Of a DNA stretch of 64,000 bases, positions 50,585 through 59,674 are shown one piece after another. The stretch comes from WHSW01 sp963740055 (GTDB taxonomy: Bacteria; Actinomycetota; Thermoleophilia; Solirubrobacterales; 70-9), in contig CAVUCL010000001.1 in assembly GCA_963740055.1 (NCBI GenBank), positions 186,001 to 250,000 of the forward strand. The letters are read 5' to 3'. A program made the translations under genes and the position numbers. Each line of letters opens with the position of its first letter. The first letter of the stretch is position 1. The notes beneath the pieces were generated by a model. That model ran no database searches. It was not told the origin of the DNA and saw only the letters and a program-made list of their open reading frames with translations.

Positions 50585-51657
50585 GGGATGCTGATCTCCG
50601 AGTTGTCACCGACGATCATCCGCAGCGTCTTCGGGACCTCGTCGCCGCGCGAGAGGCGCACGTTGCGCCCCAGCAGGCTCGCCTCGATCCGCGTCTGCAG
50701 ATGCTCGAGCTTGGCGCCGGCGAGCAGGATCGAGTGCTCGACCTCGCAGCCCGTGATCTCGACCTCGCGGTCGATCGACGTGTAGGGACCGACGTAGGAG
50801 TCGACGATCCGGGCGCCGGCGCCGACGATCGCGGGCCCGCGGACGAGCGAGCGCTCGAGCTTCGCCCCGGCCTCGATCGCGACCCGGCCCTCGACCCTGC
50901 TCGCCTCGTCGGCCTCGCCCTCCATTCGCGGCTCGACGTCCTCGAGCACGAGCCGGTTCGCCTCCAGCATGTCGGCGAGCTGGCCGGTGTCCTTCCACCA
51001 ACCCTTGACCGTGTGGCTCTCGACCCGCCGCCCGCCGTCGATCAGCTCCTGGATCGCGTCCGTGATCTCGAGCTCGTCGCGCCACGAAGGCGAGATCGCG
51101 CGGGCGGCGTCGAAGATCGCCTTCGTGAACATGTAGACGCCGACCAGGGCGAGGTCGCTCGGTGGGTCCTTGGGCTTCTCGACCAGGCGGACGACCGAGT
51201 CGCCGTCGAGCTCGGCGACGCCGTAGTGCCAGGGGTCCGGGACCTTTGTCAGCAGGATCAGCGCGTCGGGCTCGTGCTCGCGAAAGGCGGTCGCGAGGGC
51301 GGTGATCCCGTTGCGGAGCAGGTTGTCGCCGAGGTACATCACGAACGGCGACCCGGCGAGGAACTCCTCCGCGGTCAGCACCGCGTGCGCGAGGCCGAGC
51401 GGGCGCTGCTGCGGGATGTAGGTGATCGAGGCGCCGAACGCCGACCCGTCGCCGGCCGCGGCGCGGATCTCGTCGCCGGTCTCGGGCGCGATCACGATCC
51501 CGATCTCGGTGATCTCGGCCTCGACCAGCGCCTCGATCCCGTAGAAGAGCACCGGCTTGTTGGCGACCGGTACGAGCTGCTTCGCCGAGGTGTGGGTGAT
51601 CGGCCGCAGACGGGTGCCGGCGCCACCGGAGAGGATCAGGCCCTTGAGCGCTTCCAT
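50581..51657 (-). CDS. rmlA: glucose-1-phosphate thymidylyltransferase (long form)
   Basis: 358 residues, longer than the ~290 of enterobacterial RmlA because a C-terminal left-handed beta-helix-like region (from ~250: AIEAGAKLERSLVRGPAIVGAGARIVDSYVG) is present. This is the RmlA-long type of archaea and actinobacteria. Nucleotidyltransferase motif LSGGAGTRLRPITHTSAKQLVPVANKPV. First gene of the operon; TAGCCT lies nine bases before ATG 51657. Confidence 0.94.
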   Translation of the reverse strand: MEALKGLILSGGAGTRLRPITHTSAKQLVPVANKPVLFYGIEALVEAEITEIGIVIAPETGDEIRAAAGDGSAFGASITYIPQQRPLGLAHAVLTAEEFLAGSPFVMYLGDNLLRNGITALATAFREHEPDALILLTKVPDPWHYGVAELDGDSVVRLVEKPKDPPSDLALVGVYMFTKAIFDAARAISPSWRDELEITDAIQELIDGGRRVESHTVKGWWKDTGQLADMLEANRLVLEDVEPRMEGEADEASRVEGRVAIEAGAKLERSLVRGPAIVGAGARIVDSYVGPYTSIDREVEITGCEVEHSILLAGAKLEHLQTRIEASLLGRNVRLSRGDEVPKTLRMIVGDNSEISIP

Positions 51658-51703
51658 CGAGCCGGGAGGCTAGAGCGCCAGGGATGGCGCCGGTGGGCCG
51701 AGA

Positions 51704-52172
51704 TCAGTACGTGCCGCCGAGCTTGCGGTGGTCCCAGGTCGCGACCCGGCGCGGCTCGGAAGCGGATCGCGACCCGCTTCGACGCCTGCGCCTGCAGCGC
51801 CGCCGCCGCGTCGCCCTCGATCGAGTCGATGCCCTCCGCGTAGCGAATCGTCAGCTCCTTGCCGAACTCGAGCACGCCCTCGGGATCGCGGATCAGCTCC
51901 GCCTCGGCCTCGATCTGCACGCCGCGCAGCTCCGTGTACTCGCTCCCGGCCTCGACCAGCAGGGTCGCGCGCGGGTCGCGCTCGAGGTTGCGGACCTTCT
52001 GCGACTTGGCGTAGGTCCAGACCCAGATCTCCCCGTCGCGGACCGTGAACCACATCGGCATCGAGTGCGGCCAGCCGCGCGGGCCGAGGCTGGAGACCAC
52101 GACCACACGCTCGGATTCGAGCAGCTCCGCCTGCTCGGCGGCGCTGAGCGTGATCTGGTCGCGGCGGCTCAC
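51704..52172 (-). CDS. PPOX-class (pyridoxamine-phosphate-oxidase-like) flavin/F420-binding protein, frameshifted
   Basis: About 155 residues. Split-barrel motifs: AELLESERVVVVSSLGPRGWPHSMPMWF and KSQKVRNLERDPRATLLVE, as in PPOX-type F420- or FMN-dependent enzymes. Start GTG 52172 overlaps the acylase stop (GTGA). Near the end a doubled base (extra G at 51748-51749) breaks the frame; without it the protein ends RVATWDHRKLGGTY at the TGA 51704-51706. As written, the frame reads on into noise. Confidence 0.85.
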
Positions 52173-54551
52173 GGTTCGTTGTCGGGCTCGAGCGTGAGCG
52201 TGCGCCACGGCCCCTCGCCGGCCATCGCCTGCATCTCCCCCGCCGCCCAGCGCGGCTGCAGGTCGTCGTAGTGGTCGCTGGCGGCATGCCCGGACTGGCC
52301 GGTGAACGCCTGCCAGCGCGAGCGCGAGGGGTCGGCCGGGTCGGCGACGATCCGCCAGGCCGGGGCCCAGATCGCGTGGAAGGGGTCGTTCGGGTCCCAG
52401 GCGACCTGGGCGACCGTCTCCTCGCCGCCGCCGACCTCGAGCCGGCGGTTGAAGATCCGAGCGAAGACGGGATTCGCGGCGCCGAGCGGGTGCGCGAACT
52501 CGAGCGCGTGCACCGAGCCCCAGCGCCAGCCGGCCGGGTCGTCGCCGAAGCGCTCGTCGAGCCCGGAAAGCGCCGCCCGCAGCGAGTCGAGCGCGAGCTC
52601 GTCCCAGCCGCGCCCGATCAGCTCCTCGTCTCCCTCCTCCCAGAGCGCGAGCAGGTGCGAGTGCCAGCGCCAGGGCGAGGTGACGTGCTTGAGGAACCCG
52701 TTGTCGGCGCGGTCGAGCCAGCGCTCGGCGAGGTCGCGGTCGCCGATCGCCTCGCGGGCGACGGCGCGCGCGAACTTGCATCGTGAACGCCTGGTAGATC
52801 GTCGCCGCGACCGAGTCCGGGCCCATGCGGCCGTCCCAGCTGCGCAGGCGCTCGATCGCCGCGGTCTCGCGCTGGTCGCGCGGGCGCAGGCGGGCGAGGC
52901 GCCGCGCGGTCTCGAGGCCGGGGATCGAGAGCATGTCCGTCTGCATCGCCTGGAAGCGGTCGAGGTCGTGCTCGTCGTCGGCGGCGAGCAGGTCCTCGAT
53001 CCGCCGCGCCCGGTAGCCGTCGAGCCAGTCGCTGGTGATGTGGTGCGGGTAGTCGGCCGGCGTGATCCGGTTGTTGGCGGTGAGCACGTAGCCCTGCTCG
53101 GGGTCGACGAGCTCGGGCATCTCGTCGTACGGAACCCAGCCATCCCACTCGAAGTCCCCGCTCCAGCCCGGCTTCGGCAGGTCGGGACAGTCGCCGCGGC
53201 GGAGCGGCACCCGGCCGATCGCCTTGTACCCGATCGAGCCGTGGCGATCGGCCCAGACCAGGTTCGAAACCGGCGCGACGTGGGGCGCCAGCGAGGCGAC
53301 CAGCTCCGGCCCGCTGGTGACGCGGAGCACGCCGAGGCTGGCCTCGGTCACGCAAGGGCCCTCGAGCGCCGACCAGCGCAGGGCGAGCGGCTCGTCGGGA
53401 TCGGCGCCGAGGGCGTCGTTGACGATCGGGCCGTGGTGGGTCGCGCGAACGACGAGCTGCTCGGGCTCGCGACCGCGGACCGCGATCGTCTCCTCGGTCG
53501 TGACCAGGGGCAGGCGCTCGCCGCGAAACTCGTACTCCTCGCCCTCGACCCGCTCGACGTAGAGGTCCATGACGTCGGCCATCGTGTTGGTCAGCGACCA
53601 GGCGACATCGTCGTTCTGGCCGAAGACGATCCCGACCCGGCCCGGGAAGCTGGCGCCGCGACAGCTTCGGCCGGCGACCTCGATCCCGAGCTGATAGGTG
53701 ATCCCGGGCATCCTCTGGGTCAGGTGGGGATCGCCGGCGAGCAGCGCGCCGCCGGTCGCCGAGCGCACCGGCGATACCGCCCAGTTGTTCGAGCCGGTCG
53801 CCTCCGGAGCGAGCCCGAGGGTCTCGCGCACGCGGTCGATCTGCTCCGCGAGCGCGAGCCCGTCGCCGCTCCAGGGCATCCCCGGCTCGAGCGCCACCGG
53901 ATTGCCGGCGGGATAGGAGGGATCGAGGCGCGCGGCGAGCTCGGGGCCGAGCTCGCGGGTCATGTCGGCGCGGAGCAGCTCCCGCTCCCAGTTGGTCGAG
54001 AGCCCGAGCGCGAGCAGCTTGGTCAGCGTCAGCGTGTCGGCCGGGCGCCACGGCTCGAACCTCTGGCGCAGGATCTGAAGCTCGGCGGGGAGCGCGGCCG
54101 CGGCTTCGGCGGCGGCGTTGACGCCGGCGCTGTAGGACTCGAGCGCGGTGCGCAGCTCGCCCTCGAGCGCCGCCTCCTCGAGCAGGGCGATCCGCCGCAG
54201 GCCGAGCGTGCGCATGAACCGGTCCGCGGCGAGGCCGTGCCCGCCGGCGATCTCGGCCAGCCGGCCGCTGGAGAAGCGCCGGTAGAGGTCGAGCTGCCAG
54301 AGCCGGTCCTGGCCGTGGCAGAACCCCTGCCCGAACCAGGCGTCGTCGAGCGAGCCGGCGCGGACGTGCGGGACCCCCCAGCGGTCACGGCGGATCTCGA
54401 CCGGCCCGGCGGCGCCCGCGACCCGCAGGCGGCCCTCGGTACGCGGCATCGGGCGGCGAAAGAGCTGCCAGTAGACCCCGGCGCCGAGCGCCGCGATCAG
54501 CGCACCGACACCGGCGCCGACGAGCTCGAGCCGCTTCAGCAACGGGTCCAT
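52169..54551 (-). CDS. penicillin acylase-family Ntn hydrolase, frameshifted
   Basis: About 794 residues. N-terminal membrane anchor or signal (residues 12-30), then the A-chain with RDRWGVPHVRAGSLDDAWFG and QDRLWQLDLYRR. The autoprocessing site is ATG|SNNWAVS with the nucleophile Ser254, followed by GGALLAGDPHL, DDVAWSLTN and TANNRITP. It cleaves amide bonds, for example beta-lactam side chains or acyl-homoserine lactones; substrate unknown. After QAFTMQ an extra base (doubled T at 52776-52777) shifts frame; the continuation FARAVAREAIGDRDL runs to TGA 52169. ATG 54551 is seven bases after TAGATT. Confidence 0.92.
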
Positions 54552-55264
54552 CGGCTGCAATCTAGATCGAGTGATCCGAGCTCGAACGGGAGCTTGCCCT
54601 CGGCGTCGAGCTTCTCCAGGTGCGCCTGCATCGCGATCGCCGCCGCCGGGCGCATCGGCTCGGGAACGTCCGACCAGGCGGCGTCGAGGAGGCCGGCGCG
54701 CGAGCGCTCGCCGGCCTCGAGCGCGGCGAGCAGCGCCCGCTCGCGCGCGAGCCGGTGCTCGAGGTACTCGGCGATCTTCGCCGCCGGATCGTCGATCGCG
54801 GGCCCGTGGCCGGGCGCGAGCAGGTCGAGCTCCAGCGCCTCGAGCCGGCGCAGCGAGTCGAGGTAGTCGGCGAGCGAGCCCCCGTGCTCGGCGTCGGGGA
54901 CGATCGCCGAGCCGTGGCCGAGGATCAGGTCGCCGCAGAAGCAGACCCGCTCGGCGACGAAGCAGAGGTGGTCGGGGGCGTGACCGGGGGTCGGGACCGC
55001 CGCGAACGGGGAGCGCTCCGGGTCCGCGAGCGGCATGCCGAGGGCCTCGACGCCATCGGTGTGATCGGCGTGACCGTGGGTGACGAGGACGCCGCCGATC
55101 CCGCCGCGGGCCTCGGCGGCCGCGCGCACAGCCGCGAGGTGCTCGGCGTCGGCGGGTCCCGGGTCGATCACCCAGGCGGGGTCGCGGCCGACGACGTAGG
55201 TGTTCGTGCCCTCGAGCGTCATCGGCCCGGGATTGGGCGCCACCAGGCGCTCGAAGTCGAGCAT
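54536..55264 (-). CDS. metallo-beta-lactamase-fold hydrolase (LACTB2-like)
   Basis: 242 residues. Metal motif THGHADHTD, then GHAPDHLCF, FCGDLILG and the late PGHGPAIDDPAAKIAEYLEHR. The N-terminus LVAPNPGPMTLEGTNTYVV and this C-terminal helix fit the LACTB2/RNase-Z-like MBL subfamily. The substrate may be RNA or a thioester. Its 3' end overlaps the acylase start and promoter by 16 bases. It follows pafBC by eight bases. Confidence 0.9.
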   Translation of the reverse strand: MLDFERLVAPNPGPMTLEGTNTYVVGRDPAWVIDPGPADAEHLAAVRAAAEARGGIGGVLVTHGHADHTDGVEALGMPLADPERSPFAAVPTPGHAPDHLCFVAERVCFCGDLILGHGSAIVPDAEHGGSLADYLDSLRRLEALELDLLAPGHGPAIDDPAAKIAEYLEHRLARERALLAALEAGERSRAGLLDAAWSDVPEPMRPAAAIAMQAHLEKLDAEGKLPFELGSLDLDCSRWTRC

Positions 55265-55272
55265 CGGCGACG

Positions 55273-57322
55273 TTAGGCGACGGCCTTGAGCACCGCGGCG
55301 CGCGCGTCCGAGGGCTCGAGCACGACCAGGTCGCCGACGCCCTTGAGCACCTCGCGCACGAGCCAGTCGCTCGAGCCGTACGGAACCTCGACCACGACCG
55401 CGCCGTCGTCGAGCTCCTCGACCACGGTGCGCTCCTCGCGCAGCCAGCGGGCGCGCTCGGGCGAGACCCAGACCCGCGCCACCCCGGCGCTGGTGACCTC
55501 GCCGTGGGCGAGCCACTCCTGCTCGGCGAGCATCTCCTCGACCCCCTCGCGGGGCTCGAACTCGCGCTTGGTGATCGCCGCCTCCTTCATCCGGTCGAGC
55601 CGGAAGTGGCGGGTATCGGCGCGGTCGAGGTCGAAGCAGCCCAGGTACCAGCCCTCGGGGCCGTTGACGAGCTGGTAGGGCTCGACCTCGCGCTTGGTGA
55701 ACTCGTCCTCGTTCTCCTTGTAGTACTGGAGCTCGAGCACCCGGTGGCGCTGGATCGCCTCGTTCACCGTGCGCACGACCGAGGAGTCGTCGCGCCCGGG
55801 AGCGATCTCGAGCCCCTCCTCGGAGGGGTCGTGGCCGAGCGCGGTGACGATCTTCTCGCGGGCGCTCTGCAGCCCCGACTGCGGCAGGTGGTCGCCGAAC
55901 AGGTCGATCGCCGCGACCAGCGCCTTCGCCTCCAGCGGCAGCAGGCGCGCCGGGCGGGCGAAGTTGTCGCCGTAGGTGTCGGGGTCGACCTCGATCCGGT
56001 CGCCCGCGATCTCGGCGTAGAGGACGTAGGTGCCGCCGCCGAAGTTGACCACGTTGAGCACGTCGAGGTCCTCGCGCAGCTCGTCGATCGAGATGTTGAG
56101 CTCGTCGAGGACCTGGCTCGTCGGCAGGCTGCCCTCGTCGCGGGCGGCGCCGATCAGCAGCCCGGCGAGGGTGACGAGGCGCGCGAACCGCTCCGGGCGG
56201 ATCACCGACTCCGAGCGGCCGTTCGAGCTTCGCGAGCGGGTGCCGTTGCCGTCGGCGAGCGGCCGGCGCACGGTCTCGGCGACGTCGAACTCGCGGTGGT
56301 GGCGGTCGCGCAGCAGCGCGAGGCGCTCGTCGGCGTCGGCGGCGAGCTCGGGCGGATCGAGCAGGCGCGCGTTCTCGCGCCAGCTCAGCACCCACGAGAT
56401 CAGCTGGCGTGCGGACGCGTACTCGGTCACGAAGACCGAGCCCCGGCCCCTGACGCCGTCGGCCTTGACCGGCTTGCGGAACTCGCCGTGGCGCCCGAAG
56501 TCGCGCTCGACCAGCCAGGTGATCCGCTCGCGCAGGAAGACCGATGCCGTCCCCTCGATCTCCCCCATCTGCCAGTCGGCGCGGGTGCCGTAGTCGCGGC
56601 GGTCGAAGTCGTCGGGGGACTGGAAGTCGTGCTCGGCCTTGGTCGCGTAGGAGACCTTGCCCCGGATCCGCGAGAGCCGGAAGACGCGGACCTCGTCGCG
56701 CTCGTGCGAGTGGCCGATCAGATAGAACTGGCCGTCGCGGAAGACGAGGTGGTAGGGGTTGACCTTGCGGTCCGAGGTCTCGTCTCGCTGCAGCGAGTAG
56801 TAGGAGAACTCGATCGTCTTGCGGCGCGAGATCGCGGTCTCGATCTTCGCCAGCCGCTGCGAGAGCTCGCGCCCGCTGCCCGCGGTCGAGAGCTTGACGT
56901 CGATCGGCGCCTCGGCCTCCTCGGTGAGCGGGCTCGGACGCCCCCAGGAGACCTGCTGCAGCGCCAGGCGCAGGGGCTCGGCGTAGGCGAACTCGCCGTC
57001 GAGCAGCCCGAGCGCGGTTCGCAGCGCAGCGAGCTCGGAGTCGGTGAACTCGATCGCGCGCAGGTAGTAGTTCTCGGGCGGCAAGCGCGTAGAGCTCGGC
57101 CTCGAAGAAGCCCTCGGCCGGCTTCTCGACCTGGAGCACGATCCCGAGGCTCTCGAGCTCCGCCCGGTCGGCGTAGAAACGGCGCGCGAACGCATCCTCG
57201 TTCATCGAGCTGTAGCCCTCGACCTCGCGCTTGATCTCCAACGCCGACACCGGCCGGCGATTGGCCATCAGGAACGAGATCAGGGAGAGCTGGCGGATCA
57301 GCTTCTCCGTGTCCTTGGCCAT
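55273..57322 (-). CDS. fused PafBC-type double WYL regulator, frameshifted
   Basis: About 682 residues: two consecutive HTH-WYL-WCX modules in one chain. The first begins MAKDTEKLIRQLSLISFLM and contains TIEFSYYSLQRDETSDRKVNPYHLVF; the second begins ~320 (RFARLVTLAGLLIGAARDEG) with VLELQYYKENEDEFTKREVEPYQLV. In mycobacteria PafB and PafC are separate and activate the RecA-independent DNA-damage response; fused forms occur in other actinobacteria. A doubled base (57083-57084) shifts frame after AELYA; removing it gives LPPENYYLRAIEF. ATG 57322. Confidence 0.9.
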
Positions 57323-57396
57323 CGGCCCATGGAGGATATTGGGGCGAGCGAGCCCGATCGCCGGGCGATCGCCTCGAAACCCTCCCAATTTGCGAT

Positions 57397-57402
57397 TAGG
57401 GT
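57397..57402 (+). promoter_or_regulatory. -10 box of a leaderless promoter
   Basis: TAGGGT followed by six bases and GTG 57409. Confidence 0.45.
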
Positions 57403-57408
57403 TGCCGC

Positions 57409-57915
57409 GTGCTCGGCGCCGGGACGGTGATCAACCCGATCATCAAGATCGTGACCACGGTGGCGATCCTGGCGGCGGTCGGGATCTTCATCGTCAAGCC
57501 GGTGCTCGAAACGACCGAGCGGGTCGCCGGCGAGACCGCGCGCCAGGTCCGTGACGCGCAGCGCGCGAGCCAGGAGGCGAGCCGGGACGCCGCGCTCGAC
57601 TTCGCCCGCAGCCGGGCGCAATCGTTCTCGCAGAGCCTGCAGTCGGGGTGGCCGGCCGCGGCGCGCGCGATCCGCTCCTGCGTGCGCGACGCCGCCGACG
57701 CCCGCGCGATGGAGCGCTGCGACGCGCTCGGCTCGCGACTCGCGCACACGGTCCAGTCGGACCGAAACTTCGCGCTCTCCTACGCCGACAGCCTCGGCGC
57801 CCAGGGCGACTCGGCCGGCGCCGCGCGGGTCGAGCGCTGCGTCCAGACGGCGGGCTTCAGGCCGGCGGCGATGCAGCGCTGCCGGGAGCTCGCCGACGAT
57901 CTACTGTTCGGCTGA
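57409..57915 (+). CDS. membrane-anchored protein, tandem paralogue 1
   Basis: 168 residues. A single N-terminal membrane helix (TVINPIIKIVTTVAILAA) is followed by a helical charged region and a cysteine-containing C-terminus (SCVRDAADARAMERC, RVERCVQTAGFRPAAMQRC), probably outside the membrane with disulfides. Not recognised. The next gene repeats the anchor almost identically at DNA and protein level. Leaderless GTG 57409. Confidence 0.75.
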   Translation: MLGAGTVINPIIKIVTTVAILAAVGIFIVKPVLETTERVAGETARQVRDAQRASQEASRDAALDFARSRAQSFSQSLQSGWPAAARAIRSCVRDAADARAMERCDALGSRLAHTVQSDRNFALSYADSLGAQGDSAGAARVERCVQTAGFRPAAMQRCRELADDLLFG

Positions 57916-57919
57916 CTCG

Positions 57920-58240
57920 ATGCTCGGCGCCGCCACCGTCATCAATCCGATCATCAAGATCGTGACCACGGTGGCGATCCTCGCCGCCGCCTACTTCTTC
58001 ATCCTGAAGCCGGTCCTCGACACGACCGAGGACACGATCGGGCGCGGCTTCGACGCCTTCGACCAGAGCTTCGACGGCTTCGACCAGCTCCCGAACCAGA
58101 TCCAGGACCAGGTCAACCGGGCGGTCGAGCAGTCGGGAGGCTCGGAGCGCCTGCAGCGCTGCATCGAGCGGGCGCTCGACGGCGCCGGGGCCCCGGACAC
58201 CGGCCGCGTCGACCGCTGCGTCGACCGCTTCGGGCCCTGA
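57920..58240 (+). CDS. membrane-anchored protein, tandem paralogue 2
   Basis: 106 residues. The anchor TVINPIIKIVTTVAILAA is identical to paralogue 1, but the following ~80 residues differ (GFDAFDQSFDGFDQLPNQIQ), sharing only a Cys-x3-Ala-type C-terminal motif (RCIERALDG, RVDRCVDRFG). It starts four bases after the stop of paralogue 1, so the two are co-transcribed. Probably arose by tandem duplication with divergence of the exposed part. Confidence 0.75.
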   Translation: MLGAATVINPIIKIVTTVAILAAAYFFILKPVLDTTEDTIGRGFDAFDQSFDGFDQLPNQIQDQVNRAVEQSGGSERLQRCIERALDGAGAPDTGRVDRCVDRFGP

Positions 58241-58275
58241 ATCGCCGCGCCGGGTCCCCGGTCTCGGGCGCCCTC

Positions 58276-58281
58276 TACGAT
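58276..58281 (+). promoter_or_regulatory. -10 box of a leaderless promoter
   Basis: TACGAT followed by GGGGGC and ATG 58288. The same 12 bases precede the lipoprotein start at 8873 on the other strand. Confidence 0.45.
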
Positions 58282-58287
58282 GGGGGC

Positions 58288-58560
58288 ATGTGCCGAAACA
58301 TCCGCACCCTCCATAACTTCGACCCGCCCGCGACCGATGAGGAGATCCGCGCCTCCGCGCTTCAGTACGTGCGCAAGCTGAGCGGCTCGACCAAGCCCTC
58401 GCAGGCCAACGAAGCGGCCTTCGAGCGCGCCGTCGACGCGATCGCGAAGACGACCGCCGAGCTCCTCGACGCGCTGGTCACCTCGGCGCCGCCGAAGGAC
58501 CGCGAGGTCGAGGCCGCGAAGCGGCGCGCACGTGCCGCCGAGCGCTACGCCACGGCCTGA
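58288..58560 (+). CDS. DUF2277 family protein
   Basis: 90 residues. The N-terminus MCRNIRTLHNFDPPATDEEI and the block ALQYVRKLSGSTKPSQANEAAF are characteristic of DUF2277, a widespread small soluble family without known function. The C-terminus is basic and helical. Convergent with the second OB/HD gene, 12 bases apart. Confidence 0.92.
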   Translation: MCRNIRTLHNFDPPATDEEIRASALQYVRKLSGSTKPSQANEAAFERAVDAIAKTTAELLDALVTSAPPKDREVEAAKRRARAAERYATA

Positions 58561-58572
58561 GCGCGGCGCCGC

Positions 58573-59601
58573 TCAGGCGGCGCGGTCGCGAAAGTACGCG
58601 GCGGAGTCGATCCCGCGGTCGAACCGCGACCAGGCCTGGCCCGCGGGCAGCTCGCGCTCGATCCGGTCGAAGCTGCCAAGCGTGCCGCCGAGGTTGTCCA
58701 TCGCGTGCACCAGAGTCGCCTCGCGGGTCGCCGGAGTCACCGGCGAGCCGTTCTCGAGCTTGCCGTGGTGGGAGAGAATGATGTGGAGGACGGCCTGGGC
58801 GAGCTCGCGGTCGAACCCCTCGATCGACTCGATCGTGCGGCGGACTAGGTAGTAGCCGAGCGGGATCTCGCCCTGGAGGCGCCCGGCGTCGGTGAGGTCG
58901 ATCGCGAGCGGATCGTCGTTGTAGGCCTGCGTCTTGCCGATGTCGTGCAGGAGCGCGCCGGTCACGGCGACGTCGCGGTCGAGGCCCGGGAAGGCGGCCG
59001 CGGCGGCGCTCACCGCCTGGGCGACCGAGACGGTGTGGTCGAGGAGCCCGTGCGGGTAGGCCTGGTGGTAGTACTTCGCCGCCGGCGCGACCCGGAAGCG
59101 CGCCCAGACCTTCGACTCGGCGCCGAAGATGCGATCGAGCAGCGCTCGCAGCTGCGGGTTCTGGATCGTCGCCAGCAGCTCGCGCAGGCCGGCCTCGAGC
59201 TGCTCGACCGAGACCGGCGGGCCCTCGGCGAGCTCATCGTGGGAGTACTCGTCGGCGCTCGCGGACCGGATCGAGCGGATCGTGATCTTGGCGCCGTACT
59301 GCGGATGGATCGAGAACCGACCCTCGATGAAGACGACCGAGCCCGGCGCCGCGCACTCCCAGCACGCCTCGACCCCGTCCCAGGCGACCGCCTCGGCGGT
59401 GCCGGTGCGGTCGGCGACCAGCAGGCGGATGAAGTCATCGCCGTTTCGGCGCGTGCGCCGGTCGCGCTCGCGAACCGCGAACGCCGCCGCGACCTCCTCG
59501 CCCTCGGCGAGCTCGCGGACGAAGACGCGGGCGAGCGGGACCGCCGTCGGAGCGGCGCCGAGCGGCGCCTGGATCGCGTCGATCTGACCCTGTCTGCTCA
59601 T
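58573..59601 (-). CDS. OB-fold / HD-domain nuclease (YhaM-like), second copy
   Basis: 342 residues. OB-fold: DFIRLLVADRTGTAEAVAWD, FIEGRFSIHPQYGAKITI. HD domain: HGLLDHTVSVAQAVSAAA and TGALLHDIGKTQAY, then IILSHHGKLENGSPV. This is the canonical YhaM 3'-5' exoribonuclease arrangement and is more complete than the copy at 20.4 kb. ATG 59601 is seven bases after TAATTT (leaderless). The longer upstream frame is rejected as it lies antisense to the MFS gene. Confidence 0.9.
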   Translation of the reverse strand: MSRQGQIDAIQAPLGAAPTAVPLARVFVRELAEGEEVAAAFAVRERDRRTRRNGDDFIRLLVADRTGTAEAVAWDGVEACWECAAPGSVVFIEGRFSIHPQYGAKITIRSIRSASADEYSHDELAEGPPVSVEQLEAGLRELLATIQNPQLRALLDRIFGAESKVWARFRVAPAAKYYHQAYPHGLLDHTVSVAQAVSAAAAAFPGLDRDVAVTGALLHDIGKTQAYNDDPLAIDLTDAGRLQGEIPLGYYLVRRTIESIEGFDRELAQAVLHIILSHHGKLENGSPVTPATREATLVHAMDNLGGTLGSFDRIERELPAGQAWSRFDRGIDSAAYFRDRAA

Positions 59602-59674
59602 CGATTCCAAATTAGACAGAGGCCCGGACGGTCCACTTCTCTCCGCAACTTCGATTGCGTAGATACTCGTCGGC

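Noticed and set aside
51636..54560. A 974-residue acylase-PPOX fusion protein
   Set aside because: Same reason: two one-base slips (52776 and 51748) create it. The true stops are at 52169 and 51704, with a normal GTGA overlap.
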